NCBI RefSeq assembly: GCF_019733355.1
Contig: NZ_JAIHLQ010000003.1
Location: 216,947-280,946 of the forward strand
Origin: Pseudomonas baetica
GTDB lineage: Bacteria; Pseudomonadota; Gammaproteobacteria; Pseudomonadales; Pseudomonadaceae
Direction: 5' to 3'
DNA: 64,000 bases
The notes below the pieces were generated by a model that did not search any database, was not told the DNA's origin, and saw only the letters and a program-made list of their open reading frames with translations. The translations under genes and the position numbers were made by a program. The number at the start of each line of letters is the position of its first letter. The first letter of the stretch is position 1. Of the stretch, positions 35,101 through 43,473 are shown piece after piece.

Positions 35101-37142
35101 TCGCCCGTGCGGATGCTGTGGACCTCGTGTCCGGCAGGCAGCGGCAGAGGTTTCCACGCCGCCTCAGGGCGCGGTTGGTCAGGGCGCGCCTGCCAATCGT
35201 CTTTGGCCATCGTGAACAGTTTGCCGTCAGTGGTCAGGGCATGCAGGTTGTGGTTTTCGTCCAGCGCCAGGGAGGCCACGCTGCCTTCCAGGTCGACTTG
35301 GCTCAGATCGCTGGCGGTGCCGTCGGGGTGGTGAACGGACAGGCGCTCGTTGGCATCGTGGGCCACGAACTGTTTGTCGTTGAGCATCGCGAACGCGGTG
35401 ACTTGCCGGCCTTCGAGACCCGGCACAGGCTCACCGAGAGCCACTTTGGTCGAGCGTGGAGGCTGATTCAGGGTGTGGCTGCTGCCCACGGTTACCGGGT
35501 TGTAGTTCGGGCTGACGTCGAGTTTTTTCAGTTGCCCTTCTTGCAGCAGGTAAGCCTTGCTGTCGATGCCGCGTTGCAGATGTGCGACATCCTTGATGCC
35601 CGTGTCTTTCCAGTCCTGGCTGGTCGAGTCCCAGCGCTGGATGCGTTGATCGCTAAGGCCGACACGGCCCAAACGGTCAAGGTCAAACGTCTGGGCCGGC
35701 GTCGGCGGTGTGCTGCCGGGAATGCCGCGCTTGTTGTCCAGCACCAGTGCGTCGCTGAGATTCCAGCCATTGTTGAGCCGTAACTCCGGCTCGTCGATTT
35801 GATGGGAGTGGGTCTGGCCGGTGCGATCGCTGAGCAAAACCTGCAAATCACCCTGATCGCCATGGAGGAAACCGCTGACCTGATGTTTACCGCCCAGACG
35901 TTCGCCCTCAGGGTGGAAGTGTTCCTCGGGCATCAATCGCAGCGTTGGCGAATCGGGGGCGAGATCGGCACGCTTGATGCTGTACAAACGGCCCTCGGTA
36001 TCGCTGATGAACAAGCGCTCAGGGCTCATGCCGATGTGTTTGGGCTCGGCAGTGCCGCCGTTCAGTTCAAGGGTTTTGGTTTGGCTGGACGTCGACGCGC
36101 CTTGATTGAGGTCGAACAACTGCAGCGTCTGACGCTGATCGCCACTCAAGGTGGCGACGTGCTGATCGGCGCTGACGGAAAACGCTTTTAGGCCAGGCAC
36201 CTCGATAGGCAGTACGCCTTCGCTGGAAAGATCCACCAAGTGGTCGCCGGTTTGCCCATAAAGTTTGCCGTTGCCTTGACTCGACAACTGGCTGAACTTG
36301 ATCTGCTCGTGATCCGGTGGTGTATGCCAGGTGCCATTGGCTTGGTCGAATTCGTAGAGTTTTTCTTCGTGTAGCCGTAACGGCTGGCCGTCGCTGTCCT
36401 GATGGATGCCGGTCAGGTGCCCGAGATGGCTGCGACCGATGGTGTCCAGAACACCGCCATCACTCACGCGGGCTTGCTGGTCATGGAGGGAGAGGGTGGG
36501 TGGCGCACTGTTGGTTTGTTTTACCGGGCCTGTGGGCTGGCTGCTGCGCAACGCCACGACCGCCGATGGCGACTGTTTCACATGCAGCAAATGGCCATGC
36601 GGCTCCAGCAGCAGATGATCCTCGCCACTGCCATTGCTCGTCGCCGCCTGAAAGTGTTGACCGGATCGGGTCAGGGCATTGCGCAGCAGGTCCGCGACGG
36701 CGGTGGATGTGAAATTGACGAAGTCCGGCTGCCCCTTGTCATCCAGACGTACATGCGCCGAACTGTTCTCGGCCGGCACGTTCGATTGAGCGCGCTCGCC
36801 CGGGCCACTGAAACGGGCGGCATGACTGCGGCTCAGCCTTGGCGACGGCGGCGCATTGCTGGCGGTGGAGGAAGAGGCGGCGGGCTCGCTCGCCACAGCG
36901 CTGGCCTGGGACGCCACATTGCGCCGGCTGCTCGAAGAGGCGGCGGACTGCCGCGGTGCCGCCTGAGTATCCTGGCGAACACGGCCGACCAGATGCATGA
37001 AACGTCTGCCAAGATCGCGCAAGGAGTGGCCGCTGCGCTGGGTCGGTGCCTGAGATTGTTGCTCGAGCCCCTGAGCATTGTTTGCGGTCTGGGAAATGAT
37101 TGGCAGCGGCGTCGACGCGGCCCGTTGAATCGATGACTCCAT
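32175..37142 (-). CDS. avrE: AvrE/DspE-family type III effector
   Basis: A 1655-residue effector of the AvrE/DspA/E/WtsE family. An N-terminal Ser/Ala/Gln-rich, disordered secretion and chaperone-binding region (1-150) leads into a WD40-like beta-propeller (about 200-720). A helical region follows (about 780-1120), then a beta-rich C-terminal half with long Gly/Ser/Asn blocks (for example VSLANKGMGPWPSGALGSG). The C terminus is DALKTDGLELKR. Family members form water- and solute-permeable channels in the host plasma membrane, causing watersoaking. GGAG precedes the ATG, and a hrp box lies 79 bases upstream. The reading frame is intact, unlike the harpin. Confidence 0.92.
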   Translation of the reverse strand: MESSIQRAASTPLPIISQTANNAQGLEQQSQAPTQRSGHSLRDLGRRFMHLVGRVRQDTQAAPRQSAASSSSRRNVASQASAVASEPAASSSTASNAPPSPRLSRSHAARFSGPGERAQSNVPAENSSAHVRLDDKGQPDFVNFTSTAVADLLRNALTRSGQHFQAATSNGSGEDHLLLEPHGHLLHVKQSPSAVVALRSSQPTGPVKQTNSAPPTLSLHDQQARVSDGGVLDTIGRSHLGHLTGIHQDSDGQPLRLHEEKLYEFDQANGTWHTPPDHEQIKFSQLSSQGNGKLYGQTGDHLVDLSSEGVLPIEVPGLKAFSVSADQHVATLSGDQRQTLQLFDLNQGASTSSQTKTLELNGGTAEPKHIGMSPERLFISDTEGRLYSIKRADLAPDSPTLRLMPEEHFHPEGERLGGKHQVSGFLHGDQGDLQVLLSDRTGQTHSHQIDEPELRLNNGWNLSDALVLDNKRGIPGSTPPTPAQTFDLDRLGRVGLSDQRIQRWDSTSQDWKDTGIKDVAHLQRGIDSKAYLLQEGQLKKLDVSPNYNPVTVGSSHTLNQPPRSTKVALGEPVPGLEGRQVTAFAMLNDKQFVAHDANERLSVHHPDGTASDLSQVDLEGSVASLALDENHNLHALTTDGKLFTMAKDDWQARPDQPRPEAAWKPLPLPAGHEVHSIRTGDDNRLNVTLKNDDNHSQMQLKGKTWEPLTPRPADHNALSELFSRVSGGEKTARIPGTGLTARFTATFMGRGSLENTNRPSTGEFIRAHIFKPTMEPPRFMKNIGNHIQHHHHGREGLRPLYDSEGDLFKALELLNHDQAPAAPGRDLKSRISQLDLGPQGGELLQDLESLRSELEDNSLRATRHLGQEHGKSKLLHQKEGLLNIHGEPNPPSKRTKLRMKLSNLGEKLNIASAGHDLLKEVQGALKHVAPSQHNPTGTLLKTLQDKGMKLSHQKADIPLGQRRDVSDGQGLTKARLALDVVTMKNLGLLLDKAEMVSAQGDNSRQLAQLKTDLSLLRDKTYGEHPVKQITDMGFTDHANLEASYDGIKAFLNGFKKEDHATSVNLRAATGSKTQAELADKLKSALKQLEHPDDEIALQRSYGLNVSTPFVSLANKGMGPWPSGALGSGRNYNLNAERGEKGVTIYMQREGAGIASAGVGGGKDYWPGFFKDGEVDKFTKVDIGNDRLLTPALRLGVDVTGTATRTQRDGVVFTVPDEEIDHFVDNLFSGQLSPLDVMKKGVDHETQKGLRLNFDVNASATAEMRVALGLTDKDSSPLSAATRLGVGGTVNVNLLNYTHYSVNQHSNTGELQEGSRNRPRALNNLGASVFARAQLAGSNTQASSASQGVVAPLGGAAAVSVDNKTTKRVKFTFKEAEPLTSANLSKLGDSLGAAFKDPASQKTVALVKDSEHNDYAGLGAKEKLHKQLGDLNRHFADKPAENDEQYAALRALKRAGVQQQAADAKHSLLDSGRFESSYTNLSRLSEQGMVSKVMSLVSPMHSPSNAERVSTLLGQDPTLKALIKELQGTPGTLARVRLELKDSVQDRVDEGSRKGDLSQKELAALLSDRNNMRIKAITVFQSVSQPETFSSPLPLVSYNSSASINVNKTLGKINFSYGQDQDAPKHYFLDGELSRPSAPLKAAVDALKTDGLELKR

Positions 37143-37220
37143 AGCAGGACTCCAGGTCAGAAACTGACACGGCGGGGTCGTTAGGTCCGCCTTGGGCGTT
37201 CAGGAAAATTTCCTTTGCCC

Positions 37221-37248
37221 TGAGTGGTCGTCGCTTGCACCTGGTTCC
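37221..37248 (-). promoter_or_regulatory. hrp box of the AvrE-hydroxylase operon
   Basis: On the minus strand: GGAACC (37248-37243), 15-nt spacer, CCACTCA (37227-37221), an exact consensus match. It lies between hrcU and the effector gene, so the effector is not dependent on read-through from the hrcU operon. Confidence 0.92.
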
Positions 37249-37256
37249 TTCGTGTC

Positions 37257-38348
37257 TCAGTAGGGCGTGCCGGGCATTTCGATGGTTTGCGACTGAACGT
37301 GATCGTCGAGTTCGCGCAGCAGGCGATAGACCTGCGCCACCGCTTGCAGGGTTTCGCGCGGGATGAATTGGCCGACCTCGCTGCGGTATAGCGTGCGCGC
37401 CAGCCATACATAGCGGATCACGGGCACGCCGGCCTTGCGCGCACGCTCAATCAGTTCCCGCGCGTGGGCATCGTGGCCCTTGTCAATAATGCGTGGCAGC
37501 GGTGTCTGCTGGGGGCGATAGAACAAGGCGACGGCGTAGTGGGTGGGATTCACCAGCAGCAGATCGGCGTCTTCCACCGGCGCTTTGGCAGGCGTGGCGC
37601 CGGCCGGTTGCTGGAGCATTTCCCGGGCCAGCGACTTGCGGTGCGACTTCATGTGTGGGTCGCCCTCCATCTGCTTGAACTCCTTGCGCACATCTTCGTG
37701 GCTCATGCGCTGCCCCTTGATGAAGAAGTATTTCTGCAAGGCGAAATCGACGATCGCCAACACCAACAGCAACCCCAGGCAGATCCGCGAGAGTCGGTGG
37801 AACAGAGCGATCATTGCGTGCCAGTAGGTGTTCAGGTCGCTGTTGGCCAGGCCGATCAGATCGCCCAGCGCCGGGGGCAGCACCAGATACAGGACCACGC
37901 CGATCAGCACAGCCTTGCACAGGCTGTTGAGCAGGTTGAACAACTGCCGCGAGGAGAACATTTGCTTGAATTGATTGAGCGGGTTGAGCCGCTCGAAATC
38001 CAGCTTCAGCGCCTCGGGAGCAAACAGCGGCCCGAATTGCACCCAGCCGCCCATCAGGCGCATGGCCACGGCGATGCCCAGCACGGGCAACATGAACAGC
38101 AACAGTTCCCAGCCAGCCTTGGTCAGCACTTCGCCGACGCCCGCGCCGAAGGGCCGGTCCATCTGCTGCAAGGGCAGGTTCATCAGCGCCTTGAGTCGCT
38201 CGATACCGCCCTCGGCCAGGCCCAGAATCAATTCCAGCAGCGCGCCGAAAATCAGCAGTTTGGGCACATCCTGACTTTGTCCGACCTGACCTTTTTTGCG
38301 TGCGTCGGCGAGTTTCTTGTGCGTGGGCTGCTCGGTTTTTTCGCTCAT
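37257..38348 (-). CDS. hrcU: HrcU (SctU) autocleaving export switch protein
   Basis: A 363-residue FlhB/YscU-family protein: four membrane segments in residues 25-210, a cytoplasmic linker, and the self-cleavage motif NPTH (in LLVNPTHYAVAL, near residue 264). It controls the change of substrate class during assembly with HrpP. The start overlaps the hrcT stop (ATGA). Last gene of the eleven-gene hrpJ operon. Confidence 0.95.
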   Translation of the reverse strand: MSEKTEQPTHKKLADARKKGQVGQSQDVPKLLIFGALLELILGLAEGGIERLKALMNLPLQQMDRPFGAGVGEVLTKAGWELLLFMLPVLGIAVAMRLMGGWVQFGPLFAPEALKLDFERLNPLNQFKQMFSSRQLFNLLNSLCKAVLIGVVLYLVLPPALGDLIGLANSDLNTYWHAMIALFHRLSRICLGLLLVLAIVDFALQKYFFIKGQRMSHEDVRKEFKQMEGDPHMKSHRKSLAREMLQQPAGATPAKAPVEDADLLLVNPTHYAVALFYRPQQTPLPRIIDKGHDAHARELIERARKAGVPVIRYVWLARTLYRSEVGQFIPRETLQAVAQVYRLLRELDDHVQSQTIEMPGTPY

Positions 38349-39157
38349 GGGAGGGCTCCTGGGTTTGCCTTGAGCAACAACGGCAGCAGGTGCTTGAAGT
38401 CAGCCAGTTGCGCCAATTGACCCTGGCCAAGCCAACACAGCATCGGCAGATAGAGCACCAGAAAGCCCAGGCCGACCAGGCTCTTGGCCGGCATCGCCAA
38501 AGTCGAGACCTGCAACTGCGGGCTGTACAGGCTGAGGATCGCCATGCCGAACTCGATCAGCAGCAACAGGCCCACCAACGGCGCGGCGTATAAAACCATG
38601 CAGCGAAAGGTACTCGCGAGCAGCTTCAGATAAAGATCCCACCCGTCTGTGGCGGGCATCGGCAACCAGTGGTTGGCGGGCCACACGGCGTAGCTGTCCC
38701 AGATCACCTGCGTCAGGGCGGCATAACCGCCACCTAGGATCAACAACAGGATCAGCAGTTGTTTGAACATGTGCCCCAGTTCGGAAGTGTTGTCCCCCAG
38801 CGCCGGGTTGATCTGGCCGCCGATCAGCGCGCCGCGCTGGTTGTCGAACAGGCAACCAATGGACTCGAACATCCAGAACGGCATCGCCAGCAGCAGCCCA
38901 AGCAACAGGCCGATCACGCTCTCTTTGAGTATCAGCCCGCCAAGATCAATCCAACCCAGATCATGCCCCGCCAGGCTGGCGCGAATCCCCGGCATCGGCA
39001 CCAGCGCCAGCGCGAGCACGATGGCGTGGCGCAGCATGCCTTTGATTTCGCGAAAGGCGAACGCCGGCACCAGGAACAGGCACGGATAAAGACGAGCCAT
39101 GCCCAAGGTCAGGGCGAGAATGGATTGGGACACTTCGTTGAACGCCGGCTCGAACAT
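38345..39157 (-). CDS. hrcT: HrcT (SctT) export gate protein
   Basis: A 270-residue FliR/SpaR-family integral membrane protein (LALTLGMARLYPCLFLVPAF at the N terminus, several further hydrophobic segments). It builds the inner-membrane export gate with HrcR and HrcS. One base separates it from hrcS, and it overlaps hrcU. Confidence 0.95.
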   Translation of the reverse strand: MFEPAFNEVSQSILALTLGMARLYPCLFLVPAFAFREIKGMLRHAIVLALALVPMPGIRASLAGHDLGWIDLGGLILKESVIGLLLGLLLAMPFWMFESIGCLFDNQRGALIGGQINPALGDNTSELGHMFKQLLILLLILGGGYAALTQVIWDSYAVWPANHWLPMPATDGWDLYLKLLASTFRCMVLYAAPLVGLLLLIEFGMAILSLYSPQLQVSTLAMPAKSLVGLGFLVLYLPMLCWLGQGQLAQLADFKHLLPLLLKANPGALP

Positions 39158-39158
39158 C

Positions 39159-39419
39159 TCAAGCCCTCGTCTGCGCGATCATGCCGAACGCCAGGTTGGC
39201 CAGTTGCATCAACTCGACGCCAATCCAGCGTCCGGTCAGGGCCAGTGCAATGCCCACCGCCACCAGCTTGATGGCAAAGGGCAGGGTCTGGTCCTGCAAC
39301 TGCATCACCGCTTGCAGCAAAGACGTCAGCACGCCGACGATCACCGCGACGATCAGCGGCGGCGCCGACAGGACCACCACGAGCAACATGGCTTGTTTGA
39401 ACAGCGTCAATGTGTCCAT
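39159..39419 (-). CDS. hrcS: HrcS (SctS) export gate protein
   Basis: An 86-residue FliQ-family protein, MDTLTLFKQAMLLVVVLSAPP..., two membrane segments joined by a short loop (LQAVMQLQDQTLPFAIKL). The start at 39419 gives the family length; upstream codons belong to the hrcR tail region. Gate partner of HrcR and HrcT. Confidence 0.95.
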   Translation of the reverse strand: MDTLTLFKQAMLLVVVLSAPPLIVAVIVGVLTSLLQAVMQLQDQTLPFAIKLVAVGIALALTGRWIGVELMQLANLAFGMIAQTRA

Positions 39420-39426
39420 GTTGCCC

Positions 39427-40080
39427 TCACAGGTAGCTATAGAAGAGGCCGTCGAGCAGCCGTGTCCAGCCATCGACGAGGACGAACAGGAGGATTTTCA
39501 GGGGCAGGGAAATGGTCATCGGCGCCACCATCTGCATACCCAGCGCCAACAGAATGTTGGAGACGATCAGGTCGATCACGATAAAGGGCACGTAGATCAG
39601 AAAGCCGATCTGGAAACCAGCCTGCAATTCCGACAGCACAAACGCCGGGACGATCAGCAGCAAGTCGTCGCGGCTGGCCTTGGCTGCCATTGCCGCCGGC
39701 CACATTCGTTGAGTATTTTCCAGCAGATGGGTCTGGATGTCCGGGTCGACATTGCGCGCCATGAAGTGGCGAAGGGGCTCCAGCACTTGCGTGCCGGCGT
39801 TTTGCATGGCGGTGAAATTGTCCAGACGCTGCGGCATTTCGCGAAAGCGCTGACCCATGTCGTTGAACACGGGCGCCATGATGAACAGCGTTGCCGCCAG
39901 CGCGATGCCGTACAGCGCCATGTTCGGCGGCGCCTGCTGCACGCCGATGGCGTTGCGGGTAATCAGCAACACCATGGAAATCTTCAGGAACGCGGTGCAG
40001 ATCATCATCAATAAAGGCACCAGCGACAGTGCGCCCAGGAAGAGGGCCAGCGTCAGCGGATCAACGTCCTGCACATTCAC
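39427..40080 (-). CDS. hrcR: HrcR (SctR) export gate protein
   Basis: A 217-residue FliP/YscR-family protein with membrane segments and the conserved [32 protein letters not shown] stretch near the middle, and [13 protein letters not shown] near the end. It forms the core pentamer of the export gate. Overlaps hrcQ by four bases. Confidence 0.96.
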   Translation of the reverse strand: MNVQDVDPLTLALFLGALSLVPLLMMICTAFLKISMVLLITRNAIGVQQAPPNMALYGIALAATLFIMAPVFNDMGQRFREMPQRLDNFTAMQNAGTQVLEPLRHFMARNVDPDIQTHLLENTQRMWPAAMAAKASRDDLLLIVPAFVLSELQAGFQIGFLIYVPFIVIDLIVSNILLALGMQMVAPMTISLPLKILLFVLVDGWTRLLDGLFYSYL

Positions 40081-40397
40081 GGGCGCAGCTCCAGGCGGGT
40101 AATTTGCAAGCCCAGCCGACCTTCGATGTCCACCAGTTCACCCTGAGCCAAAACGAGTTCGCCCTGGCACAACATGGCCTGACCCGGCGTGCAACCGCTA
40201 AAGCGCAAGACCGAGCCGACGCTGAGGCTGCGTAGCTGGCCGAGGCTCAGGTTGAGGCTGCCGGCTCGCAGGGTCAGCGGCACCGGCAGATCGTCGAAGC
40301 GTTCGCTGGGCGTGTCATCAACCGCTAGCGTCGACGCGTCAACCTCGTTGAGCGGCTCATGATCGCCAAGGGCAAAGTGATCGAGGGAGGCATTCAT
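40077..40397 (-). CDS. Possible internal-start HrcQb-like product of hrcQ
   Basis: Reading from the in-frame ATG at 40397 ([12 protein letters not shown]...) gives 106 residues holding only the SpoA domain, close in layout to the separate HrcQb of P. syringae. A GGAAG motif sits at suitable distance. Internal starts of this kind are known in SctQ genes of Yersinia and Salmonella. Only the sequence signals are seen here. Confidence 0.35.
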   Translation of the reverse strand: MNASLDHFALGDHEPLNEVDASTLAVDDTPSERFDDLPVPLTLRAGSLNLSLGQLRSLSVGSVLRFSGCTPGQAMLCQGELVLAQGELVDIEGRLGLQITRLELRP

Positions 40398-41117
40398 CGG
40401 CAAATCTTCCAGTTCGGTGAGTGTGAAGTGCAGGGCGGTTGCCGCTTGCTGACGCAGGTGCAGGCGGCAGGCGCCGACTTGCAGGCTGCCCAGCCCTTGG
40501 GCGGTAAACAGCGGTTGGGGAATGAGCAAAACGTCCCCCGGTCGCAGGGTGAGCAGTTCGCCTCGGCTTAAAGCGCAATGGCCCAGCAACAACGGTACGC
40601 AGAGCGGCAAGTCCCGATCACCAGTGCTGGCCCGGGAGGCTCGCCACGGGCCATGGTCGAGCCAGCGCAGCAGGGTGTCGGCGGCGATTCGCAAGCGACT
40701 GATGTGCGCGCCCGCTGTGGTGCTGCGCAGTTCCAGCAAACAGTCCAGCCCTGGCGCGGGCGCCGTTGCCACCGCATGCAGCGGGCTCAATGCGACTTGC
40801 AGTTCGGGCGCCAGATATTGGTTGTACAGCGGCCAATACCAAGGGCAGTCCGTTGTGGCCGTCATCGGATCGGCGAGGATTGCCGGGCATGAGGAAAGCG
40901 CGCTCAGCAGCGGCCCGGCGGCATCGAGCCAGAGCGGGCCGCAGGCTGATTCGAAGGCCGTGGCGGGCGGTGTGTGAAAGGGCCGTGGCGCCAGGCGCAG
41001 TATCAGGGTGGCGGGCGATGGCTGCGACAGTTGCAAGCTCAGACCCGCGCCCACACGTTCGCGCACCGAGGCCTCGGCCTGTGACAGGCTGCGCAGGCGC
41101 AATGCTTGGGCATTCAT
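40077..41117 (-). CDS. hrcQ: HrcQ (SctQ) cytoplasmic-ring protein, single fused gene
   Basis: A 346-residue protein combining what P. syringae encodes as HrcQa and HrcQb. The C-terminal 80 residues are a SpoA/FliN domain ([30 protein letters not shown] ... [17 protein letters not shown]). The N-terminal part is a divergent FliM-like region. It forms the pods of the sorting platform under HrcN. An in-frame ATG at 40397 (residue 241) with GGAAG eight bases upstream could make a separate 107-residue HrcQb-like product. Confidence 0.92.
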   Translation of the reverse strand: MNAQALRLRSLSQAEASVRERVGAGLSLQLSQPSPATLILRLAPRPFHTPPATAFESACGPLWLDAAGPLLSALSSCPAILADPMTATTDCPWYWPLYNQYLAPELQVALSPLHAVATAPAPGLDCLLELRSTTAGAHISRLRIAADTLLRWLDHGPWRASRASTGDRDLPLCVPLLLGHCALSRGELLTLRPGDVLLIPQPLFTAQGLGSLQVGACRLHLRQQAATALHFTLTELEDLPMNASLDHFALGDHEPLNEVDASTLAVDDTPSERFDDLPVPLTLRAGSLNLSLGQLRSLSVGSVLRFSGCTPGQAMLCQGELVLAQGELVDIEGRLGLQITRLELRP

Positions 41118-41118
41118 C

Positions 41119-41667
41119 TCAATCGTCCTCGCGGTGCAGGCTCAAGCGCACCGTGCGGCCCAATTGCTGTGCCAACCATGCGGCGCTGGCTTGCTGTTGA
41201 GGCTCGACTTGGCGCCACGCATCGCGGGCCATATGCACCGCGATTTCCAGTGTCGTCCCTCGGGGGGTCACATTGACCTTTACCGTGCCAAGGTTGGGCA
41301 GTTCCAGGTGCGCTTCAAGGACCCCGGGCTGCAGCTCATCCAAGTGCTGTTCCAGTCGGGCCAGCAAGGTCTGCCATAACGCGAGGGTGCTTGGTTCCGG
41401 CGTCACAGCGGCGCCTTGTGAAGACGACTCGGGGTGTTGCTGTGGATCCTGAAACCCGCTCCCGCCGAAGTCGGCCATCAGTGGCGGGTCCAGTTTGTCG
41501 AACGTTTCCAGCAGTTGCTCGAACTGCTCACTCTCGTCACGGGTTTCACCGCGCAGGTCGTGACGGCGCTCGGATCTGACTGGCCACGCCGGGACCGTCT
41601 CCTGACGCGGTCGGGGTGCTTCCGGCGGGCGCGGTGGCGCCTTGAGCGTGGCGTGACGCGGGTTCAT
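41119..41667 (-). CDS. hrpP: HrpP (SctP) needle/pilus-length and substrate-switch protein
   Basis: A 182-residue Pro/Gln-rich protein with a disordered N-terminal half and a structured C-terminal domain (LEAHLELPNLGTVKVNVTPRGTTLEIAVHM) like FliK/YscP switch domains. Position between hrpO and hrcQ is conserved. It is itself secreted and acts on HrcU in P. syringae. Confidence 0.85.
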   Translation of the reverse strand: MNPRHATLKAPPRPPEAPRPRQETVPAWPVRSERRHDLRGETRDESEQFEQLLETFDKLDPPLMADFGGSGFQDPQQHPESSSQGAAVTPEPSTLALWQTLLARLEQHLDELQPGVLEAHLELPNLGTVKVNVTPRGTTLEIAVHMARDAWRQVEPQQQASAAWLAQQLGRTVRLSLHREDD

Positions 41668-42128
41668 GAAGCCTCCTGGGCGAGGTCGCGCAAGTAGTCG
41701 AGTTTTTCCACATCACGTTGGCGGCGATGCAGTTGCCGTTCGCTGTCCTCGGTCCATTGCTGCTGTTGCCGGCATTCTTCCTGCAACGCTTTGTAGCGCT
41801 GTTCCAAGCGCTCGATTTGGCGCAGGGCTTGCTGCTCGCCGTTTAGCCATTGGTTCATCTCGTTGAGCGGCAGACGACGATTGATGTGAGCGTTGCGTTG
41901 CTCAAGGCGCGCCAGGCCATGCTGTTCGCGCCGTTGCTCAAGCTCCTTCGTCAGTTGTTCCAGGCTTGTGTGCATGGCCTTGAGCACCGAGCGTTGACGC
42001 TGCCAGGCCTGTTCGGCCATGGTCAGCCGATGGCGGCGGATCGGCGTCAGCACATCGAGCGTCGCCGTCAGGTCATTGGTCATCGAATCATTGGCCGGTG
42101 ACGGGGAATCGGTATCAGACTGGGGCAT
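41664..42128 (-). CDS. hrpO: HrpO (SctO) coiled-coil stalk protein
   Basis: A 154-residue almost fully helical, Gln/Arg/Glu-rich protein (LTKELEQRREQHGLARLEQRN, LRQIERLEQRYKALQEECRQ) of the YscO/FliJ type, which sits in the pore of the ATPase hexamer. An internal Met (42083) could also start it. Overlaps hrcN by 14 bases and hrpP by four. Confidence 0.86.
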   Translation of the reverse strand: MPQSDTDSPSPANDSMTNDLTATLDVLTPIRRHRLTMAEQAWQRQRSVLKAMHTSLEQLTKELEQRREQHGLARLEQRNAHINRRLPLNEMNQWLNGEQQALRQIERLEQRYKALQEECRQQQQWTEDSERQLHRRQRDVEKLDYLRDLAQEAS

Positions 42129-43473
42129 GGGCGGTTACCTGTAGAAGGTGATCCAGGGTTTCATCGAGCGGCACCGGATCGCGCAGCGATTGCTGCACAA
42201 AGGCTTCGATCCGTGCGCGAGCGTCCACGGCGCAATCGGTCAGCGGGTCATTGCCAGGCTGGTACTCGCCCAACTTGATGAGCATTTCCACTTGCTGATA
42301 GGCAGCCATCAGCCGGCGTAACTGTGTGGCCCCTTGTTGCTGTTCGGTTCCCACCACCTGGCTCATGGTTCGGCTCAGGCTGGCGAGGATGTCCACCGCC
42401 GGGTAATGGCCACGCTCAGCCAGGCGTCGCGACAACACGATGTGGCCGTCAAGCAGCGAGCGCACTTCATCGGCCACCGGGTCATTCATCGAGTCCTGCT
42501 CAATCAGCACCGAATACAGGGCCGTGATGACACCGCTTTGGGTGCGTCCGGCGCGCTCCACCAAACGTGGCAGCAGGCTGTAGACCGAAGGCGGCAGGCC
42601 GCCACGACCGGCCGGTTCGCCGCTGGCCAGGCCGATTTCTCGCTGGGCACGGGCGAACCGGGTCAGCGAGTCGATGATCAGCAACGTCGATTTGCCCTGC
42701 TGGCGAAAACCTTCGGCAATCGCCGTGGCCGTGAACGCGGCTCGGGCGCGTTCCATGCTGCTGCGATCGGACGTGGCGCAGACCAGTACGGTGCGGCTGC
42801 GCAGCTCTTCGTCCAGTTCATGGTCAAGAAACTCGCGCAGTTCCCGACCCCGTTCGCCGATCAGACCAAACACAATGGCCTGGCACGGGGTGTTGCGGGC
42901 CAGTTCGGCGAGCAAGGTGGTTTTGCCACACCCGGCGCCGGCGAAGATCCCCACGCGCTGGCCTTCGCCCAGGGTCAGCAAACCGTCGATTGCGCGCAGC
43001 CCAGTGGCCAGCGGTGCCTCGATTCGCGGGCGCTCGCTGGCCGCTGGCGCATCGCGGATCACCGGCAAAGCCCCCACCGATCCGGCCGCCGCGAAGGCTT
43101 CGGGGCCTTCGCCGTTGAGGGCGCGGCCAAAACCGTCGAGTACGCAGCCCAGCAGATGGTCGCCCACCAACAGGCTGTGCGGCTGGAACAGCGGCGTGAC
43201 ACGCGCGCCGATGGCGATACCGTCGAGTGCTCCAAGGGCTGCCAACAAGGTGTGTTCACGGTCGAAACCGACGATTTCGGCCATCACCTGATTGCCATCG
43301 GCGCGCTGGATCTGGCACAGGTCACCGATTCGCGCGCGGGGCATGCGACTGTGCAGAAGAATGCCGTTCACCCCAGCGATGCGCCCGTGGATGGACACCG
43401 GCGCGCAGTTCGCCAGGCGTTGCTGGTGCCCGCCGCACCAATCCTGCAATTGCGCGATGGCTGCCTGGATCAC
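42115..43473 (-). CDS. hrcN: HrcN (SctN) type III secretion ATPase
   Basis: A 452-residue F1-beta-like ATPase. Walker A is GIFAGAGCGKTTLLAEL (near residue 173), Walker B STLLIIDSLTRFARAQREIGLASGEPAGRGG, followed by the family motif YPAVDILASLSR. It unfolds substrates and detaches chaperones at the cytoplasmic face. Coupled by overlaps to hrpQ and hrpO. Confidence 0.97.
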   Translation of the reverse strand: MIQAAIAQLQDWCGGHQQRLANCAPVSIHGRIAGVNGILLHSRMPRARIGDLCQIQRADGNQVMAEIVGFDREHTLLAALGALDGIAIGARVTPLFQPHSLLVGDHLLGCVLDGFGRALNGEGPEAFAAAGSVGALPVIRDAPAASERPRIEAPLATGLRAIDGLLTLGEGQRVGIFAGAGCGKTTLLAELARNTPCQAIVFGLIGERGRELREFLDHELDEELRSRTVLVCATSDRSSMERARAAFTATAIAEGFRQQGKSTLLIIDSLTRFARAQREIGLASGEPAGRGGLPPSVYSLLPRLVERAGRTQSGVITALYSVLIEQDSMNDPVADEVRSLLDGHIVLSRRLAERGHYPAVDILASLSRTMSQVVGTEQQQGATQLRRLMAAYQQVEMLIKLGEYQPGNDPLTDCAVDARARIEAFVQQSLRDPVPLDETLDHLLQVTAHAPV

